Positions 52,695 to 64,000 of a stretch of 64,000 nt of DNA are shown piece by piece. This DNA comes from Apostichopus japonicus. Lineage: Eukaryota > Echinodermata > Holothuroidea > Aspidochirotida > Stichopodidae. The stretch's first letter is position 1; each line of letters opens with the position of its first letter. Made by a program: the position numbers and the translations under genes. The stretch covers positions 33,600,501-33,664,500 of the forward strand of contig NC_092580.1 in NCBI RefSeq assembly GCF_037975245.1. Reading direction: 5' to 3'. The notes beneath the pieces were generated by a model. It did not search any database. It had not been told where the DNA came from and was given only the letters and a program-made list of their open reading frames with translations.

Positions 52695-53088
52695 ATAAAA
52701 TAATCGTATATGGAATACATCAGGTACTGCACTTTTACGTAGTGGATATCTTATAAATTCATACTGACAAAGTACAGATCAAAAGCAACGATCAAATGTT
52801 TGAACATGGATTTCTGTAAAAAGTTAAAATGCCGAGTATTGTAATTTGAGCAGTCGTCTCAATCCATTAGCGAGTGATGCATGACGTAACCGAAGTCACA
52901 CTGCCACCGGTCGTAAATCTCTACCAGGCATCTGAAATTAGCATTTTGAGTGGTTGAATGAAGCTCACACTCACTGCACAGATCATAAATGTACTAAAGA
53001 ACCGACCTCTAGAGCAGCTCTGCATATCAACTCATTCCTAGTGACTATATGGCATATATATAGCCTATATGTATATATAAATATAAGA

Positions 53089-53286
53089 GCAGAGCAGAGC
53101 GGTAAGAGCAGAGCGGTAAGAGCAGAGCGGTAAGAGCAGAGCGGTAAGAGCAGAGCGGTAAGAGCAGAGCGGTAAGAGCAGAGCGGTAAGAGCAGAGCGG
53201 TAAGAGCAGAGCGGTAAGAGCAGAACGGTAAGAGCAGAGCGGTAAGAGCAGAGCGGTAAGAGCAGAGCGGTAAGAGCAGAACGGTG
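53089..53286. repeat. 14 bp minisatellite, about 14 copies
   Basis: AGCAGAGCGGTAAG repeated with near-perfect identity (two AGCAGAACGG variants), about 400 bp after the stop of the death-domain gene. Its ORF on the minus strand (ALTALLLPLCSYRS repeats) is a by-product. Confidence 0.95.
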
Positions 53287-53289
53287 GGT

Positions 53290-56200
53290 GTGGCGGGGGT
53301 TGGATGGTAATCCTTCCTCACTAGTTTATTCCTGATTGTATAGATATTAGAAATAATTTGTAGGAAGTAATAATGACAGTTTATGTTGCTAGGTAGTTTG
53401 ATGCAGAGACAATGTGTCTCATACTATGTTTTGCTTTTCTGCCCTTTTTTTTGATAATGAGATTTTTTTAAATATTTTAACTTCATGTTTTTTTCAAACT
53501 TGACAATATACATATCGATGTGGTGATAGCTATACCGTGAATGGTACACATTAAATCAGATGTAATTCAGACAAAAAGAAAACAAATCTTTCCAGAGATC
53601 AAGTATCGCTATTGATCAATACATCAATATCGATTAAATATATCGGCATTCTATCAATATGTATTTTTATGAGCGTCTGCACAAAAAAAGGAGGAGCACA
53701 CTTTGGCTTGAAATAAGTGGTTAACTGTCAAAAGAATGAACTGGTTACCCAGTATACAATAAAAAGAACGTTAGCGCAGAAAGGAGTGGTGCAGCAATAT
53801 AAATGGGTCTTCAAAGATGAGTCCAAATTCACCAAACCTAAAGGTTTGAGAATTGTTTATATTTGGCACTTCTATGGATGCCCGGATCTGACATTCTCGT
53901 GCTTTCCTTGTTCCTGTAGTCTACAAGATTTATTTTCAACTTCTATATTTGTGGGATTTCTCTATTTTGCGGTACCTTTTAGCGTCTACATTGGTCTAGT
54001 TACGCAATACGTGTGTATAAGTCGTCCTTGTGAGGGATCGTATGGGAAGGTTTGCCCCTTCTCCTTTGAGAGATTGTGGTAAAATGGAGGGTGCTAAGAT
54101 ACAAAAATAATGCTCCACTTTTTTTTTTAATGTTGAAGAATGTTCGGCTGTTTAGGTTTAGGCATAAACATGTTATATATTTTTGTACTGTACACTAGTC
54201 ATGAGGTCGACAGGAAGCAATGTCTCATTCTCAATATCTTCCAAACATCATATCCCATAAATGCATTATGTGTGAGAAGAAGAATTCTTAACCTATTCTG
54301 TGAAGTTCAAAGGTCATTTGAGTGAACAGAGGTCAAAGTCTCAACATGTAAACGTAATAACTCAGAAAGTATAGCTCATATGTTTAGCTCTCCATTAGTG
54401 CAAGAACCTTGCTGATCACATGATTTCATTTAATGGTCAACAGTTAAAAGTCTTTTTTTTCTTCAAGTGTTACTGTTGGATGCCCACATACAAAGTGCCT
54501 GTTGGCATTGTGGTTGATATAATTACAACAGGTGTAGACTCAGACGCTTAGTAAGTATTATTTATGACATGTTCTTTGCAACAACAATCTTTAACTCATA
54601 AATATATGGGTGGGGCTTTCTGGGGAATTGTCAAAATACAGTTTGAAAAATTATATCTCAACAAACACAAGTTGAATCAATGTCATACTTAGTAGGTAGA
54701 TGTCCTGTGATCAGCAGATTATTTGTGGTTCCCATGCCTTGAATATTAATGGATGGGCGGGTCTTAATGGGAACTTCGGTTCTTGCTGATATGGTGATGA
54801 TAGCACAAAATAAGAACTTTTAAAGGACATTTCCAACTTTATGTCGTTAATATCCATCAAATTGCAAGAATTAGCTTTTAAACACGTCACGAACCAAATA
54901 TTTCATGATTTTCATCCTTGACATATTAGGTTCGTCACACTACTTTCACAAAATCAACCATGTTGTTTTTTGTGCATATCATGAATATTAATCAGTGAAC
55001 ATAATATTCGTAATCAAATATATCTGAAATAGTATGTTTAATTAGCTTTATACATATGTACTTGGCTAATACAATGTAAGTACAGTCAGTATATATATAT
55101 ACAGTACATGCTTATGAGATCATAAAATATGACCTCATTAATATTCATGCATATATATCTGCTAAATAGACTTTGTCAACATGATAACTTATGCTTGGTA
55201 CCTTCCTTGTCATGTTGCTTAATTAGTTAGATAGTCCCTCTTCATTTTGGTGTGCACAAGTTCATGAATATTAACATGTATGGCTTACAACACTGTGAGT
55301 ATGCTTGGGCATCGAAACCACTGAACGTTTTCGTTATCAGGTTCAATTGTTTTTCAAATTGCCGTTTAAGTTTCCTTTTAACATAACTGCTTAGATAAAA
55401 GTGTATGTAGACATACGATTAGTATAGCAAGGAACAAATATTTTACGAAGAACATAGAAATAGTTATTAGATTTTATAGAAAATGATATACTTTATATTT
55501 CTTCTTACATTTTTTATCTTTTATCATCAAATATATGAATATATCCTAAATTCTTTGTCAAAATGGTGTTCTACTCAAGTAAAGGTTCGAAATTGAGTAA
55601 TGTGATTTGGCCAGTCACATTGCAGTTGTATTTGGCTTGTCACTGTGTGACATTTGATTTTGACTGCAGCTGACTTTTCGCTGCATCGTAACAATCTCGA
55701 AAAAGATTGCCTGTTCTTGTTAGTCTTCGGTTTTTATATAATTCAAATAGACAACCATTTAATGCATTTACGTACTTGAAATTATTTCTCTCATAGCTTT
55801 TGCGTATTGTTTCTAGCAAATTTGTTATCTTAAAGTAATGTAAAAAAGTTTTTTTTACGGTTTTGTTTTTTGTTTTTGGTGCGTTTACTTCTGCAATTTC
55901 TGATATAACCATTATGTGCATCATTCTTAGACAAGTAAATCTATAAAACTGTTCTCTATCAGCGTCTGCTGTATATTATGTAATTGGTGGCAACTTTGGG
56001 ACATACATGTACGGCCAGTCCCAGTCACTGATTCAAATGTATTACTGTAATCGCATATACAAAACATAATAATAAGCAGTTATTTTTACGACGCTTAAGC
56101 GGCCACAAATGTGGGAGAAGCCCGCAAGGGCTTATGGATTACAACTTACACGTCGGGTGGCTTCCAATTCAACATTTTAACTCAACTTTGGAATCTTTTC

Positions 56201-57830
56201 AATTAAGAAAGTCATTTCAGATGGGAAAACCGTAAATTGCTCTTGGATGAAAAACCCACCTCACTATGACCCGGCCAAACAAAACATCACTTAGCATACA
56301 GAACTATTGAGTCTAACCATTGCTTGGCAGCAATGGTTAGACGTCACGCAGAAGTACCCTATTTCTGACATCAGATGTTGAAGACCCAAAACTACCCTCT
56401 TGTCGAGTCTTCGAAAAGTTTTCATATTGGTATTTATCAAGTGCCCTCTGTTGAAAGATTAAGAAAATGTAATTAAAAAGTGTTCTTTTGTGAGAATAGT
56501 TTGTTAAGAAACATTTAATCGTTTTGTAGCAAAAGAAAAAGAAAAAAATCAAATACTGGATTTTGTTGTGCAGAATGCCACAGAGGATAAAAAATTATGG
56601 GGAAGTTTATGAGAGGATTTTCTAGTTTGCTCTTTAGAATCAAAGTCGCACATCCCACCGCTCCTTCGACCCCCCCCCCCCCTCCTCCGAACCCATATTT
56701 AACCAGTTTCGCTGCCTTTACAGTGACTTGCAGAGGTCAGATTCTCAATCATTTCAACTTTGAACCCTATGGGAACTCTGCCTCTTTTGAAAATTCATTC
56801 CAAAATGGTAATCGACGGATCTGAAGCTTATTTTGCAGCTGGCATCTGTCGGCCAAATCGATTGACTTCCTATTTGAATTATTGATAACCGTTGATATTT
56901 AAACACTCTGGCTTTACCCGGTGACAGTATTTTGCCACGTTGTTGTGAGAAGCAAATTACTCACTCCAAAGCATTGCGCTCTTGACCAGGCAGGAGAAGC
57001 ATTCACGCGAATAACGAAAACTTCTCCCGAATCGATGTTTAATAGACTCATAGGAAGTCAGTGAAATCGAAAAAAACAAATAGAACCGATCATTAGCTCA
57101 AGGATTATTCCACTAACCGTCAAAGCAGACTGGGGAAAAATGTGGGGAATTTTGGGATTCTAATTAACTTCCGTTACTAGGAACTTGTCTATACTTAACC
57201 CAGTACGATAAGAGATCAATGACAATAAGCTTTCCGTACAGCTAACACCTGGACATTTCGTGAACAAAAGAATTGAAGCAGACAGGTTACATAGGTTAAT
57301 GTTGAAACGAAAGTACTATGTCATCAACAGAGGTTCCAGTAATGTATATGAGAGAACACAGTTACTATGTAAATCTTAAAGTTTTGTACCAAAGTAAAAA
57401 CTGGATCGTGCTATGAATCGGTAGCATTTGCTATTAGGATTACAGTGAGAACTGAGGATATTGTTACGTTGGGGGTGCTCCGGCTCAATTATTTCAGGGC
57501 TCAATTATTAAATACATAGAACAGCAGATAAAAGAGAACTCCAGACATAGATATCATTGTAGAAAGTCAACTTTATTTCTTCTGAGATAATATGTTTGCT
57601 GGAGTGCAGATCCAGAATAGTGTATCTGAACTGCACTCTCTGAAGTACGGAATGCTAGTCTTTTTTCATTCTAAAAACTACAGAATCTAAGTCATTATAA
57701 CCTCCTGTGAAGGGGCAATAACCTCTCTGTGACATAGGTCACAGTCACAGACTCTTTTACTTATAATTACTAAGGCACACAGAAGAGGGCTATCACTAAC
57801 CACATTTTTATATACATGAGATGCAACAGG
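53290..57830. other. intergenic region without recognised genes
   Basis: AT-rich. A minus-strand open stretch at 55924-55640 (95 codons) has no recognisable motif. A perfect small hairpin ACCATTGCTTGGCAGCAATG lies near 56317. No transposon termini were established. Confidence 0.35.
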
Positions 57831-57838
57831 TTGCCATC

Positions 57839-58573
57839 CAGGGGCGTAGCGAGCGGGGGGTGTGGGGGGTGTCACACCCCCCCAATAATTTGGTCGCTGT
57901 CGGCAAATTTTGGGTCTGTCGGCAAAAAGAGAAAAGGTGAAGAGAGCGGAAGGAGAACGGGAGCTTCTTCCGTGCCAAATTTGACTTAAAATATGCACCA
58001 GATTGCATCTAAGGACGTTTCAAAACTAAAAAATTTCCAAAGGGGAGGGGTAGACCCCCTACCCTTAGACCCCTGCCCCATTTCAGTCACCACTTCCAGA
58101 TCCGTCGGCAAATCAAATTTGACTTAAGATATGCACCAGATTGCATCTAAGGACGTTTCAAACTAAAAATTTTACAAAGGGGAGGGGGACACCCCCTCCC
58201 CTTAGACCCCTCCCCCATTTCAGTCACCACTTCCAGACCCGTCGGCAAGTCAAATTTGACTTAAAATATACACCAGATTGCATCTAAGGACGTTTCAAAA
58301 CTAAAAATTTTCAAAAGGGGAGGGGGCACCCCCTCCCCTTAGACCCCTCCCCCATTTCAGTCACCACTTCCAGATCCGTCGGCAAATCAAGTTTGACTTA
58401 AAATATGCACCAGATTGCATCTAAGGACGTTTCAAAACTAAAAAATTGCCAAAGGGGAGGGGGACACCCCCTCCCCTTAGACCCCCTCCCCCATTTCAGT
58501 CACCACTTCCAGATCCGTCGGCAAATCAAATTCTCCACACTCCCCCAACAAAAACCCCTTCGCTACGCCCCTG
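57839..58573. mobile_element. complete hAT-like non-autonomous element with 8 bp target duplication
   Basis: It is flanked on both sides by the identical octamer TTGCCATC (57831-57838 and 58574-58581). Ends are CAGGGGCGTAGCGAGC and its complement CTTCGCTACGCCCCTG. An 8 bp duplication with CAG-GGGCG ends is the hAT signature. The 735 bp interior has no transposase; most of it is four tandem monomers of about 137 bp. The perfect duplication indicates a fairly recent insertion. Confidence 0.85.
57975..58535. repeat. four tandem 137 bp monomers inside the hAT-like element
   Basis: Each monomer holds TTTGACTTAAAATATGCACC, then AGATTGCATCTAAGGACGTT, a GGGGAGGGGG/CCCCCTCCCC self-complementary block and CAGTCACCACTTCCAGATCC. 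Starts are near 57977, 58114, 58251 and 58387. Confidence 0.9.
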
Positions 58574-59027
58574 TTGCCATCTGTTATTAAGCATGAAGAT
58601 ATCATGGAATTAAGACAAACGGGGCTTGTACGACTGTGATGTGTGTGACGGGTGACTAAACTCGGGAACAGGAATAAAGTAGTTACTCCTACAAAAAAGA
58701 GGATTTGGAGCACATGTCTTAAAGTGATAGGATGGGGATATAACTTCATACTACATTTCAATATGTGTCATTCCTAAAATCCAGTTGTTTGGAATTTGTT
58801 GGGATTTACACATATCCTCGGTTCTTATTTTAATCCTATAGTAGCACATGCTACCAATTTATCAGATTTGTCAGCACAATTCAGTATTTACTGTGGTACA
58901 AAGGTTTAAGATTTACAGTAGTTACTGTAATCTCTGTGTTAATCAGCTGTAACAGTGCAGTAGGCTAAGCATAGTGGCGAGAACGATATATCGTTATTGT
59001 ACTTGCGACCATAGCTGCAGAACTTCC

Positions 59028-59730
59028 TCCTCCTTTCCCTGTCATCCCTGAGGGACCTAACTATTGATACTTATGTAATTCCACTAGTACATAACCAGTG
59101 GAACCCGATAAACCTCCTCGTCCTTCCCTTCCATCCCGAGGGACCTAACTATTGATATTTATGTTATACCCCTAGTACATAACCAGTGGAACCCGATACA
59201 CCTCCCCGTCCTTCCCCTGCTATCCCTGAGGGACCTAACTATTGATACTTATGTAATTCTACTAGTATATAACCAATGGAACCCGATAAACCTCCCCGTC
59301 CTTCCCTGCCATCCCCGAGGGACCTAACTATTGATACTTATGTAATACCACCAGTACATAACCAGTGGAACCCGATAAACCTCCCCGTCCTTCCCTTCCA
59401 TCCCTGAGGGACCTAACTATTGATACTTATGTAATACTACTAGTACATAACCAGTGGAACCCGATAAACCTGCCCGTCCTGCCCTTCCATCCCGAGGGAC
59501 CTAACTATTGATATTTATGTTATACCACTAGTACATAACCAGTGGAACCCGATAAACCTCCTCGTCCTTTCCCTGCCATCCCGAGGGACCTAACTATTGA
59601 TACTTATGTAATTCCACTAGGTCATAACCAGTGGAACCCGATAAACCTCCCTGTCCTTCCCTGCCAGCCCTGAGGGACCTAACTATTGATACTTATGTAA
59701 TACCACTAGTACATAACCAGTGGAACCTGG
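59028..59730. repeat. tandem repeat of about 88 bp, eight copies
   Basis: GAGGGACCTAACTATTGATA recurs eight times at spacings of about 88-90 bp, each followed by ACATAACCAGTGGAACCCGA and a pyrimidine-rich CCTCCCCGTCCTTCCCT block. Confidence 0.93.
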
Positions 59731-60089
59731 ATCAGACCTAAATAGTGCAATTTGTGCTATGCTGTTACATTTGTCGCATATAGAACTAAATCTGCACTGA
59801 GAGCACCAAGATGTATGCTAGGTATACCCAGATCCAATAATATAATATAAAGGAAAACCCTCCCATAAGATATACAATATTATTTCATAAATTTACAAAT
59901 GATTCGATTTTTTATCAAAATTTGTAGCAGAAAATCTATAAGTCAATATCTATCTCGTGAACTAAGTTGAACGTTTAATTCACGCTTTTGTGACATTTCG
60001 TCGCGACTTCTGTAACTCCGTTTTTATTGATCTTCCAAACACCTATACAAATCGACTACAAACATTTCAAACTGGGCTGCTAAACTGCT

Positions 60090-60455
60090 GTTTGAGCAAT
60101 CAAAATGCACCCACCATACCCCCTTCTTAGATCGTTGCACTGTTTACCAATTGAACAAGGATACGACTTTAGTACATGGCTGCATCTACGGTTTCTAACC
60201 AAAATATCTCAAATCAAATACCAAAATATCTGTGAAATTATATCCATTAAGCAATTCAAACGCAATACCCATCTAATTTTGTTATTTTACTGTTCCTCAA
60301 ACTGTTGGTCTTACTTATAATAAGCATGATTTTGTATCTCTGGTCCAGTGTCATGGAATTCCCTTCCCAATTATGTAAAAATCATACCCGATAAATCAGT
60401 GTTCATTGCTAAGCTGAAAACGTTCCTCTTCACGAGGTACTTCGGCTGATTTTGT
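60090..60455 (+). mobile_element. LINE reverse transcriptase C-terminal remnant (CR1/L2 group)
   Basis: Translation in shifting frames gives PLLRSLHCLPIEQGYDFST and then, from about 60350, WNSLPNYVKIIPDKSVFIAK and LKTFLFTRYFG with a stop. This is the same domain end as in the LINE tail at 8592-9002 (LHWLPVSYRI, LWNSLPLHIK, FKNRLKTYLF) but from another family. Short and inactive. Confidence 0.75.
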
Positions 60456-60459
60456 TTTA

Positions 60460-63400
60460 GAGTTTGTTTTGGTTTTGATGTTATATTTACGGCGCTTTTG
60501 AAAAGTTTTGTTTATATATTGTTTGGTATTATTATTATCATATAATATGCACATGGGCGGGCCCCATATGGGTTTAACGGAAATTAGAAAAGGGTTTATT
60601 ATTGCTGGGTAACTCGGGGATGACTGATTGGGTCCCTTGTGGGTGTTTCCATGAAATTTGTATGGATTAACCAAGGGATGCCCAGATTTGTTTTATGTGT
60701 ATATAATATGGGTTTTACATCGCCAATTAATGAGAACAAAACATGTAATATCCATACGCAGGCCTTGCATGAGTTTCAAATAGGGGGAAATTCAAACGGC
60801 CATATATTAGGGTTTGTTTCAATATTACTAGCCAAATGTCCTATTAATGTGGATTGCATATATGATACAAATGGCTAGATTAATGTGCGATAAATCTCGG
60901 ATGAATGTGGGGCCCCGGTGTGGACTTTAACATGGGCAAATTAATGATAAACAGAGGGATGTCCAGTTGTGTTCCATGTGGGTAAACAATATGCAGCACA
61001 TATAGGCAATTAATGTAAGTATACCACATGTATTTTTATGGATACTAAAGGTTAACATAAGGGGTTTCTATTATTGGCTGTTTCATCTTTTGTGTAACTT
61101 GTTTTAAATGGTTAAACCCAGCTATTGTTAAACATTCAACATTGCAACATTCATATCGCTCACCTATGCAGCATAGTACGCACATCCATGAGTAATTGCT
61201 TATAATGTTCAGGAAGTATACATGTTGACATCCTGACAATGGAATTGTCACAACGGATCATTACACCTACTCAGTTTATAATGCAGTTTTGCGGTGCTGG
61301 AAGTATCGTTATTGGTTCCGATAAGCAAGAACATATACCAATCATGGCGTGTGTGTATGTAATTGTGTGCGTTTACGTGTGTGTATATATTATTCTCGTG
61401 AGCAGGAAATCTCAGTAATGACATGTTAGATCAATGTCCTACATACATAGGAGATATACTTAGGTTACATGGTGGATATATACTAACATGGTAGATGTGC
61501 CATGTTGAGTGTATGTGCTCGATTTACTTCTGGTTCCCATATCATGAACGGTTTTAGCTATACGTTATGTCCAACTCAATTGTCAAATGTCTTCACAATA
61601 TTACGTCCAGTCAGCTTTATACTGCATTTGATATGGCTGTTTCCAATAAATGATAAATTATATTCAATTATAGATATCAGTATAATATTTGACCATATTG
61701 GGCCCATTATGGGTCACGGAAAGAAAACTGTGTAGGCTTCATTTGGGGTTTCCCAAGTTGGTGTTAAAGTGCTTTGCCCAGATATGGGTTGCCTACTTCA
61801 GATCTATACTAGCTGAACTAATAAAACAGAAAAAGCCCGCATGATTACATCGTTATCATCATCATCCCAAGAGAGGTTGCACATACGAGATATTTTTGAA
61901 CAATTGAAAGTCCTTGGATGTGATCTGGTGCAATGTTTTGCCAGTTCATCATTATCATACGATATCATATTATCAACAAATTTTGTTTCCTGTTTGAATT
62001 CTTTTACATGTTCTTTTACATATTTTATCAGAAAGACAAACACAGTGATCTTTTACAATTTTTCCAGTAGGATGATTCTTGTTTATTGTCCAATGTCTGG
62101 ACTTTAATACATTTGACGAACTTAACTGATGGACAATATAAACTTTTATATTTTGTAAGACAGCTAGATGTGCAGTGGCCTAAAAACAAATATCGTTATC
62201 GCAGTGTATTTGAAATGTAATAATTATTTATAGGAAGCGTATCACATACGATTGCTAGCTTAGCTTCATAACATGCTGTCCGTGCAAACAACTTAGGACG
62301 AATAATAAAAAAGATGAGAATGAACGTTGTCGACTTCGTTGTGCATACGGTTCGTGACACTCCATCGAGTGCGGTTAGGTAGGCAATATATACGCAGTGG
62401 CCAACTGTAGGCTTGTAATTGGCTATAGGCTAAATTTAGCTAATTGCATCTGCCAAATTAAATAAGTAGCTGTATCAGTAGGCCTGAATGTTACTACGAT
62501 TATAATAGAGTTAACGGAGCTGACGAGTATTCGAGATCAAAAGAGCAATGACAAAATACCATGCTAAGAAAACAGTTTTTAACATTTTTTCGACACTGAA
62601 AGGGGGGAGGGCAGTTGCTCCCCGTGCCCCCCCTGGCTACGTCCCTGGTCCTTGGGTAATTAACTCAATCTTCATCGCTTCTCTTTTTCCAGGTGAATTA
62701 ATGGGGACCTACGAGGTTACTTTTAAATACAGTTGCATACGCCGGTTTGTGGATGCACCAAATGGGGAAGACCCCCATGGGATACGTAGTGCCCTTTGAG
62801 GAATTTGTTTGTTTTGAACACTTGAATCTGTGGGCGTGACAATTAAGACCTTGCCTTAATTATATACTGGAAACCTTATATTTTCAATTTGTTAACCTTG
62901 CTTCCATTTGGTTCAGGTACAAATAATTCCCCAAGAATCTGTTGCTACTGCATGCCAGCAAGTCAATCAGGGACATTTCACTATCTGAATTTAGGACTAA
63001 ACCCAATCGCATTTATTAGAATGGGCGGGATCCCCCATGGGATATGGATCTGGAGTTTCAAGCTATAATTTAAAAACTTCTCCGAGTACTCAGAGCATGG
63101 AACTTGCAATGCTCACCGAGCGAGATCTATTTAATGATGAAACAATACCTGAATGCTGCTGATTTGCGAGAACTGCAAAACTACGTGCCATAACGTAGGC
63201 AAAAATCAAAACTGACTTCCTTATTACCAGTTCAGTATTTTTTATTAAAACTTTCATGAGACAGTTGGTTCAGAAAAAGTGTTGTTTTGAGTATTGTATT
63301 GTTGAATAGTCAGAGGTGCTAATCGTTACTCAGTCAACTCTGGGGTGGTAATGTCTTCTGAATTCCCCAACTGATTTAGGTTTGGATGTGATCCATTATG

Positions 63401-64000
63401 GATGGCCAGATGCGGACCTACGATTTCTTTAAGAGAGGGTGCGATCCCCGGGTTTGCTAAAGTCGACTCCCATACATGTAGAGGGGAAGTGCTGGGGTTC
63501 GTTACAGAAAACTTCAAGACGTCGAATGATACATGACGCATATGTAGACTATTAATTAGGTTTGTAATTCTGTCTAAGCATAAGGTTGTGCTTTAGAATT
63601 CTGTGTGTGGTTGAAAGGGGTTTTAAACTCCCACAACCTCTGCATACGGGCTCCTGAAGAGGTCCTGTCCACTTTACTCTAAGGAACATCGACTAATACC
63701 CGTGGAGGTAGAGACTGAACGGATGAATGTCTTTGCTGCATCAAATTGTTTGTCAAGGACGGTGTGGTATCCATTCATTTATTCATTTATTTATTTGTTT
63801 CATCAATTGTTGAGGACAAAGAGTAAGTATGAAAAGAACAGTTTATATGTAAAAGTGAATGGAATTAAACTAAGAACCCTTAATGGCTTTAACAAATAGA
63901 ATACTTCCTGAATGAAAAAAACACAAAAGAAATGGTTAACAGAACTGTAGAGCAAACATTCTTGCCATTATAGTCGTGTCTGTCTATTGTTTGTCCTCCC
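60460..64000. other. intergenic region without recognised genes
   Basis: No exons, RNA genes or complete elements seen. A possible end of a miniature element (GGCTACGTCCCTGG, near 62634) is unpaired. Confidence 0.35.

Noticed and set aside
52983-53321. Minus-strand ORF of ALTALLLPLCSYRS repeats
   Set aside because: Product of the 14 bp minisatellite, not a protein gene.
55640-55924. Minus-strand ORF of 94 residues
   Set aside because: No motif, no splice context and ordinary AT-rich background; probably chance.
62590-62640. Possible terminus of a hAT-like element (GGCTACGTCCCTGG)
   Set aside because: Only one end is seen, with no partner or duplication nearby.

Overview
This is a window of animal (metazoan) nuclear DNA. 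It is AT-rich, its coding exons are short and separated by GT/AG introns, and it is densely packed with transposon remnants and tandem repeats. The protein families and the repeat mix (Penelope-like element with hammerhead ribozyme, CR1/L2- and Jockey-like LINEs, hAT-like miniature elements whose ends begin CAGGGGCGTAGC) suggest a marine invertebrate deuterostome, perhaps an echinoderm such as a sea cucumber. That placement is an inference, not a demonstration.

Three protein-coding genes can be supported. (1) At the left edge (58-1916, +) lie the last exons of a gene resembling ASZ1/GASZ: the end of a SAM domain, a helical linker and a C-terminal membrane anchor. (2) On the minus strand, a two-pore-domain (K2P) potassium channel is split into two coding exons, 31867-31504 and 11608-10659. 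The intron of about 19.9 kb cuts the codon for a glycine of the first selectivity filter, and the spliced product is 437 residues. (3) On the plus strand, nine coding exons between 45038 and 52694 join in frame to a 928-residue protein with a PDZ domain, a degenerate Roc-like GTPase domain, a COR-like region and a C-terminal death domain. This is the most unusual gene in the window.

Layout. 1-1.9 kb: end of the ASZ1-like gene. 2-10 kb: intergenic, with a 4 x 76 bp tandem array (5713-6016), a miniature inverted-repeat element with near-perfect 8 bp target duplication (6142-6565) and a 5'-truncated LINE tail (minus, 8545-9002). 10.7-31.9 kb: the K2P gene. Its giant intron holds two related LINE copies head to tail (13.3-16.9 kb), an AACATTTCT-rich minisatellite (18.8-19.1 kb), a three-deep nest of transposons (19768-22592) with a Penelope-like reverse transcriptase and a hammerhead ribozyme motif, a roughly 600 bp fold-back minisatellite (23.9-24.5 kb), a 3 kb inverted-repeat element with a decayed spliced ORF (24893-27869) and another GC-rich miniature element (29753-30121). 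32-45 kb: intergenic, with two fold-back elements, a 300 bp tandem duplication, AT microsatellites and a 27 bp array. 45.0-52.7 kb: the PDZ/Roc/COR/death-domain gene, with a U2 snRNA-like sequence in an intron. 53-64 kb: intergenic, with a 14 bp minisatellite, an intact hAT-like miniature element with perfect 8 bp target duplication (57839-58573), an 88 bp array and a LINE tail.

The genes show no sign of acting together; they are ordinary neighbours in a repeat-rich genome. Exon borders were read by eye from splice sites and phase and have not been checked against transcripts.
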